Shown in pieces: positions 56,434 through 64,000 of a stretch of 64,000 nt of DNA. Below the pieces are notes generated by a model that saw only the letters and a program-made list of their open reading frames with translations, searched no databases and was not told where the DNA came from. This stretch comes from Bretschneidera sinensis (taxonomy: Eukaryota > Streptophyta > Magnoliopsida > Brassicales > Akaniaceae). The stretch lies in assembly GCA_023935145.1 (NCBI GenBank), contig CM043698.1, positions 68,499,501 to 68,563,500 on the forward strand, in the 5' to 3' direction. The translations under genes and the position numbers were made by a program. Position 1 is the stretch's first letter. The number at the start of each line of letters is the position of its first letter.

Positions 56434-56750
56434 CTGATTCATCAGTTGGTTTTGCTTCCATGAAAAATTAGGGTGGTTCTGCCACCATAGATTGTACGTC
56501 TCGGAGTAAGATCCATTTAATTTCCACCGATATTCATTGAAAGCGTTCATTTGTTCCATGGGATACTCGGCAAAAGCCAGCATAGATGGACAATTCTATG
56601 CTAAATGCATAGGGCTAGCACAGATGGAACAACTATCAACATTGAATGTAGTGGCTGCATTGATGGACTGGCCGGTCATCTTCATGAAATCCTTGAGGGT
56701 GTTCTCTAAAGACTGTGAAACCGGTGCTGGATTCATCCACATTTTTTGAA
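56434..56750 (-). pseudogene. D gag N-terminus with zinc knuckle
   Basis: Minus strand MWMNPAPVSQSLENTLKDF at about 56744-56685, then CSICASPMHLA-stop-NC, the CCHC knuckle with one stop inside, then EYPMEQMNAFNEYRW and NHPNFSWKQNQ. It joins 48909 after removal of C. There is no capsid region before the knuckle. The N-terminal phrase resembles a downstream one seen in E (PASVSQSLEDALNDFMK), as if made by copying it. Confidence 0.78.
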
Positions 56751-56983
56751 TTTTTGAATTTTATATATTTTTATAAAAAATAATTAAAATTAAAATTAAA
56801 ATGAATATTAATATTAATATTAATATTAATATTAATATTAATATTAAAATGAATATTAATATTAATATTAATATTAAAATAAAAAATAAAACAAAAATGC
56901 TAACTAAACTAGTAGAAAAATAAAATCAATTCAGACAAAAATTTCACAAACCAAACAACTCCCCGGCAACGGCACCAAAAACT
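56751..56983 (-). other. D-type leader copy x with PBS and AATATT microsatellite
   Basis: The untranslated leader next to L2: PBS at 56961-56977 (minus TGGTGCCGTTGCCGGGG, one mismatch to the tRNA-Asp complement). An array of about a dozen AATATT units lies at 56802-56880. It is a second copy of the leader at 62553-62775. Confidence 0.85.
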
Positions 56984-58223
56984 TGTTGTGAGTTTTAAAT
57001 TACTCGCAAGCGCACGAGTCGTTTGCAGTATAGCGTTGTGCAAGTGCGAGGTCGAATCCACAGGGAATTGTGTTGTGAAAGTATATTTTCAATCTAAACT
57101 AACTCTATCTTAACCTAGTTCCAAATTTCAGAATGATATTGCAAAATAAATTAAAACTAAACTAAGTTGATTTTAAAAACTAATAATAAAAAGCACTAAG
57201 GTTTCCGAATCCACCCCACCGAAGTTAAGCATACATGTTCTAAAAATATAGCCTATCAAAACATTCAATGAATCCAACTTTAAGACAAAAAACAAAGAAT
57301 ATCCCAACTAAACCAAAAGCACCCAATGTATCCGCTCTTAACAAATCACAAAGGGAATCCATTTTAATCGAAAAGCATTCAATGTATCCATCAGATGAAA
57401 CACAAAGAAAATCCGACAGACAATTTAAACTCAATCAATTATAAGATTAACTTAAATAATTGACAGAACATTTATACTAAAAATTGTCAGATTTGTACAA
57501 GCAAATCTGAACTACTACGCCAAACAACGGCGGGGCTTCATCTTCAACCTTAGCTGAAGAGTCTAGCCACTCATAATTATAAAACTATAATAAAAAGTGC
57601 TAAACATTTAACCTAAAACAACTGAATATAAATAAACAACTTTACATGGGAGAAATTCCACTCGCTGACGGGCGGCGCTTCCCCTCGTGGTAGCAATGCC
57701 TTCGGGATCCACCAGAATGTTGGCGGACGTCCACCGGTAAACACCAAAGTGGCTCAGGAATTGTACACTGAATTATGAAGCCAAATGGTGTTTATATAGG
57801 GGAAGACCCGGAGCACTGCAGGTTTCAGATTCGATGTGGGATACTGGCCCAAGTGCGCTCGATCGCAGAATGGTGCGATCGATCGCATGTGCGCTCGATC
57901 GCATGTCTTGTGCGCACGATCGCATGTGCGCTCGATCACATGTCTGTTACGATCGATCGCAGATGCACTGAATAACAACTATTTCGATGTGGGATGTTGA
58001 CCTTGCGCTCGTTCGTAGGTAGGTGCGCTCGATCGCATATCTCGTGCGATCGATCGCAATGTCTCCAGAAGCTTCACATCTCCTGAAATGCTTCATTTTC
58101 TCCACAAACCTATAAAAATACACAAAACACAATAAAGATGTAAAATAAAGTGAAATACTACTAACTAAGAGCATAACAAATATAAGTTAAGGGTCTAAAA
58201 TATGCAATATTTAAGACTCATCA
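56984..58223 (-). repeat. L2, 3' LTR of E
   Basis: Plus strand TGTTGTGAGT to AGACTCATCA. Many GCGATCGATCGCA-type repeats at 57855-58065. USE motifs at 57832-57842 (33 bp from TATA) and 57985-57995. The left side abuts a PBS, the right side the polypurine tract of E, so it looks like both a 3' and a 5' LTR. Confidence 0.92.
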
Positions 58224-59471
58224 AATACCCCTAAACTTATATTTTGCCAGTCCCTTAGCAAAACAAAATAAAAGACTCAATGAAAAACAAAGAACATAAA
58301 GATAAAGTCATCACTCATGGTATCCAAAAATTTAAGGAGCACACATCACATGATATTCATTCATAAGCAAGCTTAAAAAGGTAAACCCATCTTCGCAATG
58401 AATAGAAATGTTAAAATCTAATTACTTACAAAAGGCAGGTTAAGGCATCACAAGTCTGACACTGTGTAAAGTGAATTAGCATATAGAAATGAAGCTTCCA
58501 AGTGCCTCTAATATGTAAGGTCTCCATGTCTCAAGATTCATCGAATTTCCCATCAAAAATGAACAAAAAGGCATAGTTTTTATTTTATTCTTTTTTTTTT
58601 TAATAAGGCACGGCTATGTTTAGTTCCCTTAAGCTTTCTAATTGACTAATGTAGCGAGTGTTGAGTCAATGACTCCCAAATCAGATGGTTTTAGGGCATT
58701 AGGTGTACAGACACCCCTAAGGACTTACTAACTCGAGTCAAAAAGGCTATGAAATTAAACCGACCTTAATATTACCAAGCAAAATTCCACCTTTTGACGT
58801 GAATTCTCACTGCTTACTGAGGCAAGAGGTCCAGTTACTCAGCGAAAAGTTTATTGATAATTTTTTTTTTCTTTATGCCCAAGTGTTCATCCAACAAGTC
58901 ATCCAGTTTCAGTTAAGATAAGGAAAAATACACATTAAAATCGCGTGTCATACCTCACATAATTTGTGCTAATGTGCTCTCGTTAGATTAGATCAAACAT
59001 GTGAATTCTCAAAATGCCTAAAGTAAGTAACTAAATTTTAAAAATTTATCACCAGATCATGTGTTCAAAATGTTAAGCTCACCAATGACATCACATCACA
59101 GAAAATGTTTAGATCAACTAAAATTTCACGATAACATGAGCATATCTCTATGACAACAAATTAGGACAAAGTGTGTGATGTGTCTCCCATACCCCCAAAC
59201 TTAAATTACACATTGACCCCAATGTGTGACTAATATGGAAAGAGCTGACCTGAGATATGGAGAACTATCTGGACTGGTATGGCTCATAGCATACCCCCAA
59301 ACTTGAACTGAAGTACGCTTTGTCCCTGAAAAATAAAAACTGGAAAACAAAAAAATACTGGAAACAAACATTAATCATAAAAATGCGAAATAATAAATAA
59401 ACAAAAGAAAAGATAAGCTGTGGGGTGCCTCCCATGAGCGCTAAGTTTAACGTCTTCAGCCAGACCCAACA
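58224..59471 (-). other. 3' untranslated region of E
   Basis: PPT at 58228-58238 (minus AAGTTTAGGGG), further tracts at 59192-59202 and 59294-59304, conserved block 59422-59465. Closely parallel to 46086-47482 of D. Confidence 0.8.
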
Positions 59472-61214
59472 TTAGTAAACATGCCCAACTAAGCTCTCCA
59501 CCATCTGATCAATAAATAGGAATGGAAAATGATCAGGCCTAGTGGCAGCATTCAATTTACGGTAGTCTAGACACTTTCTCCAAATTGACTGAACACGAGT
59601 TGGAACCAACTCGTCGTCCTTATGCTGCACTACCGTTAATTCAGCACGTTTGGGCACAACATGAATATGGCTCACCCACTTGCTATCAGAGATGGGATAA
59701 ATGATCCCTGCCTCTAACAGCTTAATATCTTCTGCCCTCACAACCTCTTGCATAGCAGGGTTGAGCCTTCTTTGTGGCTTCCTCGATGGCTCAGCATCCT
59801 CCTCCAAATGTATCATGTACGTCACCACCGAGGGGCTGATCCCCTTGATGTCCTCAATGGTCCAGCCTATAGCTTCCTTATGCTCTCTTAAGACATCCAA
59901 TAATTTCTCCTCTAGAGCATCACCCAGATCTGAAGGTATAATCACAAGCAAACTATCAACTGAACCTAGGAACTTATACTTAAGATTATCTGGTAAAGGC
60001 TTAAGTTCCTTCTTGAGGGTTTCAGGTGCGGCAGTCTCCTCCTTCTCATTGCTTTCTCGAGGATCAGACTCCAAAATGACATTTACTTCATCGAGTAACT
60101 TATCTAAGCCCAAGTCCTCTCCAAAGTGAGCAAAGCATGCCTCCAAGGGATCCTCAATACGGGATTCATCCATAGTCTCCTCTGTCCTACTACTCTCCCG
60201 AGGAGCAGACTCCATGATAGTATTTGCTTGCTCAAGTAACTTATCTAAATCCAAATCCTCTTCAAACTGAGCAAAGCATGCCTCCATAATGTCCTCAGAC
60301 TTCCCTTCTTTCTTGGGCGCTTGTAGTCTCTCAGGGTAAGGCGCTTTAGGTAAAAACGACCTAGAGAGATCCTTAATAATATGAGTGGCTGTAGATGGCT
60401 CAGCATCTCTCTTCTCATTGTTGCCACTCTCTTGCCCTTAGTGCATAGCAGGGTTCTCTTCCACTTGATTGTCTACTTGTCTCCCAGACAAGTATGGGAC
60501 AGTTGATTGCACTTGTTCCTGCCAATGCATTGGAGTTGAAGAATTTCCCACCGCAAACTGTTCCTTTGGGTTAGGCTCAGTTTGACTGGGGAACGTTCCT
60601 TCCTCTCCTTCACCCACATAACTTGCGATTTGATCAATTTGACTCTCTAGTGTGGCAATCGCTTGGGTGTTTTCTATTGTTGCACTCATCACTTCACTCA
60701 TAGATTGGCTAGTCGTTTTCATGAAATCATTGAGAGCGTCCTCCAATGATTGTGAAACCGACGCTGGCGCTTGAATGGGAGCTTGGAAAACGGTTGATGG
60801 TGCTGGATAAGCTGAGTGATTGTAACTTGGAATTGGTGGAGGAAATTCGGGAGTGTATTGATTGTGAGCATGGTAAGGGGCTCCTCCCTGATTCATTGGT
60901 TGGTTCTGCTCCCATAAAAAATTAGAGTGGTCCCACCACCCTAGATTGTATGTTTCAGAGCAAGATCCATTTGATTGCCAACAATAGTCATTGAAAGCAT
61001 TCATTTGTTCCATAGGATACACGGCACAAGCCGGTATTATTGGGCAATTCTGTGCTAGATGCATGGGACTATCACAGATGGAACAGCTTTCAACATTGAA
61101 AGTGTTGGCAGCATTGAGGGACGGGCCGGTCATTTTAATGAAATCCTTGAGGGCGTCCTCTAAAGACTGTGAAACCGGCGCTGGATTCATCCACATGATT
61201 TTTTTTTTTAACAA
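59472..61214 (-). pseudogene. E gag (no capsid) running into a truncated RT
   Basis: Two open parts split by a stop at 60437. The first (61214-60438) starts MLKKKIMWMNPAPVSQSLED, has the CCHC knuckle CSICDSPMHLAQNC, NLGWWDHSNFLW, a Pro/Gln-rich stretch and a second SVSQSLEDALNDFMK. The second (60287-59472) has two acidic repeats (EACFAxFxEDLxLDKLL), LPDNLKYKFLGSVDSLLVII, EHKEAIGWTIEDIKGI and the RT start to DQMVESLVGH, where pol ends. Protease and capsid are missing. Nearly open, so a protein with only RNA-binding ability could be made (inference). Confidence 0.82.
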
Positions 61215-61288
61215 AAATAAAATAAAATAACTAACTAGTAGAAAAATAAAACCATTTTAGACCAAAAATTTTCACAAACCAAACAATT

Positions 61289-61305
61289 CCCCAGCAACGG
61301 CGCCA
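61289..61305 (-). other. primer-binding site of E, tRNA-Asp type
   Basis: Minus TGGCGCCGTTGCTGGGG has a single mismatch to the tRNA-Asp complement. It lies six bases from L3. Confidence 0.9.
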
Positions 61306-61311
61306 AAAACT

Positions 61312-62552
61312 TGTTGTGAGTTTTAAATTACTCGCAAGCGCACGAGTCGTTTGCAGTATAGCGTTGTGCAAGTGCGAGGTCGAATCCACAGGGAATTGCG
61401 TTGTGAAAGTATATTTTCAATCTAAACTAACTCTATCTTAACCTAGTTCCAAATTTCAGAATGATATTGCAAAATAAATTAAAACTAAACTAAGTTGATT
61501 TTAAAAACTAATAATAAAAAGCACTAAGGTTTCTGAATCCACCCCACCGAAGTTAAGCATACATGTTCTAAAAATATAGCCTATCAAAACATTCAATGAA
61601 TCCAACTATAAGACAAAAAACAAAGAATATCCCAACTAAACCAAAAGCACCCAATGTATCCGCTCTTAACAAATCACAAAGGGAATCCAATTTAATCGAA
61701 AAGCATTCAATGTATCCATCAGATGAAACACAAAGAAAATCCAACAGACAATTTAAACTCAATCAATTATAAGATTAACTCAAATAATTGACAGAACATT
61801 TATACTAAAAATTGTCAGATTTGTACAAGCAAATCTGAACTACTACGCCAAACAACGGCGGGGCTTCATCTTCAACCTTAGCTGAAGAGTCTAGCCACTC
61901 ATAATTATAAAACTATAATAAAAAGTGCTAAACATTTAAACTAAAACAACTGAATATAAATAAACAACTTTACATGGGAGAAATTCCACTCGCTGACGGG
62001 CGGCGCTTCCCCTCGTGGTAGCAATGCCTTTTTGGATCCACCAGAATGTTGGCGGACGTCCACCGGTAAACACCAAAGTAGATCAGGAATTGTACACTGA
62101 ATTATGAAGCCAAATGGTGTTTATATAGGGGAAGACCCGGAGCACTGCAGGTTTCAGATTCGATGTGGGATACTGGCCCGAGTGCGCTCGATCGCAGAAT
62201 GGTGCGATCGATCGCATGTGCGCTCGATCGCATGTCTTGTGCGCACGATCGCATGTGCGCTCGATCGCATGTCTGTTACGATCGATCGCAGACGCACTGA
62301 ACAGCAACTATTTCGATGTGGGATGTTGACCTTGCGCTCGTTCGTAGGCAGGTGCGCTCGATCGCATATCTCGTGCGATCGATTGCAATGTCTCCAGAAG
62401 CTTCACATCTCCTGAAATGCTTCATTTTCTCCACAAACCTATAAAAATACACAAAACACAAGAAAGATGTAAAATAAAGTGAAATACTACTAACTAAGAG
62501 CATAACAAATATAAGTTAAGGGTCTAAAATATGCAATATTTAAGACTCATCA
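61312..62552 (-). repeat. L3, 5' LTR of E
   Basis: Nearly the same as L2. USE at 62161-62171 (33 bp from TATA at 62120-62127) and at 62314-62324. GCGATCGATCGCA-type repeats at 62175-62395. Right of it the D gag/leader copy begins at once (GGGTGTCC). Confidence 0.92.
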
Positions 62553-62775
62553 AGGGTGTCCTCTAAAGACTGTGAAACCGGTGCTGGATTCATCCACATT
62601 TTTTTAATTTTTTAATTTTATATATTTTTATAAAAAATAATTAAAATTAATATTAATATTAATATTAAAATAAAAAAATAAAACAAAAATGCTAACTAAA
62701 CTAGTAGAAAAATAAAATCAATTCAGACAAAAATTTCACAAACCAAACAACTCTCCGGCAACGGCACCAAAAACT
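62553..62775 (-). other. D leader copy x' with PBS
   Basis: Contains the first codons of D gag (NPAPVSQSLEDTL), a short AATATT array and the PBS at 62753-62769 (minus TGGTGCCGTTGCCGGAG, two mismatches to the tRNA-Asp complement), directly next to L4. Aligns with 56695-56983 apart from a shorter microsatellite and a few base changes. Confidence 0.88.
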
Positions 62776-63988
62776 TGTTGTGAGTTTTAAATTACTCGCA
62801 AGTGCACGAGTCATTTGCAATATAGTGTTGTGCAAGTGCGAGGTCGAATCCATAGGGAATTGCGTTGTGAAAATATTTTTATCTAAACTAAGCTTATTTT
62901 AACCTAGTTCCAAGTTTTGAATTGTCTTTTGCAAAACAAATATAAACTAAACTAAATTGATTTAAAGACTAATGATAAAAACACTAAGGTTTCTGAATCC
63001 ACCCCACCAAAGTAAAGTATATATCTTCATGGTCTATATAAAAATAATCTATCAAAACATTCCATGAATCCAACTTTAAACAAATCACAACAAATATCTC
63101 AATTAAACCAAAACAATCCAATGTATCCGCTTTTAACAAATCACAAAGGATATCCAATTTAATCAAAAACGATTCGATGTATCCATCAGATGAAACACAC
63201 TGAATATCAAACAGAACAATTTAAACGAATCAATCATAAGATTTTACTCAAATAATTGAACAGAACATTTATACTAAAAAAAACATCAGAATTGTATAAA
63301 CAAATCTGAAAATATTATGCCAAACAACGGCGAGGCTTCATCTTCAACTTTAACTGAAGATTTTAGCCACTCATAATCATGAAACTAAAGTTCACAATAA
63401 CAGTGCTAAATATTAAACTTTAAAACTAACAAAAGCAGTAAATTAAAAACTGATTATAGATGGGGAGAAATTCCACTTGCTGTTGGGCGATGCTTCCCCT
63501 CGTGATAGCAAAGCCTTCGAGATCCACCAGAATGCTAGCAGAAGTCCTCAAGATTGCACCAAAATGGTGCAAGGATTGCTTACTAAAGATGAAGTGAAGA
63601 GGGGCTTATATAGGGAAACATTACAAGTGCAATGTGTTTCCAATCCGATGTGGGATACTGCAGATTCCAGCTTTTGCTCTTTGACCTTTGTCTACTAAAA
63701 CTACCATAAATTTCTCTAGAAAAATCATTTTATTGATCCGTAAAATTCTCTAGAAAATAGATATCCGGGTCTTTCCAAGCCTATATGGCTCATCTCCTGG
63801 TTCTTCCTGAATAAATATATTTTAATCCTCAAAAATGGCTTATATGTACGAGCAATTCTGGCAATTTAGTGAAACTCCTTTCCAAGCTTGTAAACTTGTA
63901 AAACAACAAAAAAAACTCAAAGTAGCAAATTCCTAAGCTAACAAATGTAAATTAAGGGGCCAAAATATATAATATTTGGCACTCATCA
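62776..63988 (-). repeat. L4, 5' LTR of D
   Basis: Plus strand TGTTGTGAGT to GGCACTCATCA, followed by TSD GTGTC. USE 63646-63656 and TATA 63605-63612 with 33 bp between. The U3 part shares a ~240-bp block with LTRs H and K. Confidence 0.92.
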
Positions 63989-64000
63989 GTGTCTTGTGAT

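Larger units (their letters stand above)
56984..62552 (-). mobile_element. non-autonomous element E inside D
   Basis: LTRs L2 (56984-58223) and L3 (61312-62552) differ by roughly 15-20 bases by eye. The internal 3.1 kb has a tRNA-Asp PBS (61289-61305), a gag without capsid, an RT start and the conserved block, the same plan and the same pol end point as D. Instead of a 5-bp TSD, it is flanked by two copies of D's leader (56695-56983 and 62553-62775). Confidence 0.87.
44696..63988 (-). mobile_element. composite non-autonomous Athila/Tat-like element D, TSD GTGTC
   Basis: L1 (44696-46085) and L4 (62776-63988) are LTRs of the same subfamily flanked by the perfect TSD GTGTC (44691-44695, 63989-63993). 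Between them are D's own leader, gag and pol remnants, plus insertion C (48910-56433) and relative E (56984-62552). D keeps a zinc knuckle gag part and the start of RT, then passes to the conserved 3' block. Capsid and most of pol are missing, so it is non-autonomous. Confidence 0.88.

Overview
The window is plant (flowering plant, most likely eudicot) repeat DNA of pericentromeric or otherwise heterochromatic type. I find no convincing host gene, tRNA, rRNA or CRISPR array. The evidence for a plant is Ty3/gypsy elements of the Athila/Tat type whose primer-binding sites match the 3' end of plant tRNA-Asp, a chromovirus-type gypsy element and a copia element primed by initiator tRNA-Met, a Mutator-like (MULE) transposase, and a possible CACTA end. 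Letters A to O below are my own labels for the elements.

Left block (1-12494). A MULE transposase remnant on the minus strand (6753-11259) is cut twice. A solo LTR (H, 7024-8606, TSD CCCCA) splits its C-terminal part. A copia element (G, minus, 1561-6752) sits at its left end, and that copia is itself cut by a gypsy LTR (F, 1-1560). A small solo LTR (J, 11907-12331, TSD CACAT) lies beyond.

Middle block (12495-44695). An Athila-like element K (minus, 12495-39426) carries a chromovirus M in its integrase gene (15220-32948, TSD ATACC). M in turn carries two plus-strand, pol-less Athila-like elements: A (19493-24644, TSD ACTAC) and B (25094-31205, TSD TCTCC). This is three levels of nesting. It is followed by a chromovirus fragment N (39427-43229), an LTR fragment O with a 24-bp minisatellite, and a short stretch of unassigned DNA.

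Right block (44696-63988). One composite minus-strand element D is bounded by TSD GTGTC on both sides. Inside it lie C (plus, 48910-56433), which carries gag, protease, RT, RNase H and integrase reading regions interrupted by stops and frameshifts, and E (minus, 56984-62552), a relative of D flanked by two copies of D's leader instead of a 5-bp TSD.

How the parts relate. C and K carry recognisable pol (damaged). A, B, D and E keep gag parts, PBS, 3' block and LTRs but have lost most or all of pol, so they look like trans-mobilised non-autonomous lineages. Five of the elements share a conserved ~45-bp block just after pol. All seven LTRs of the F, B, D and E groups carry an snRNA-gene-type USE motif (RTCCCACATCG) 32-33 bp upstream of a TATA box. 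Several LTR groups also share a GCGATCGAGCGCAC-type repeat. These regulatory architectures are the most interesting signals in the window.
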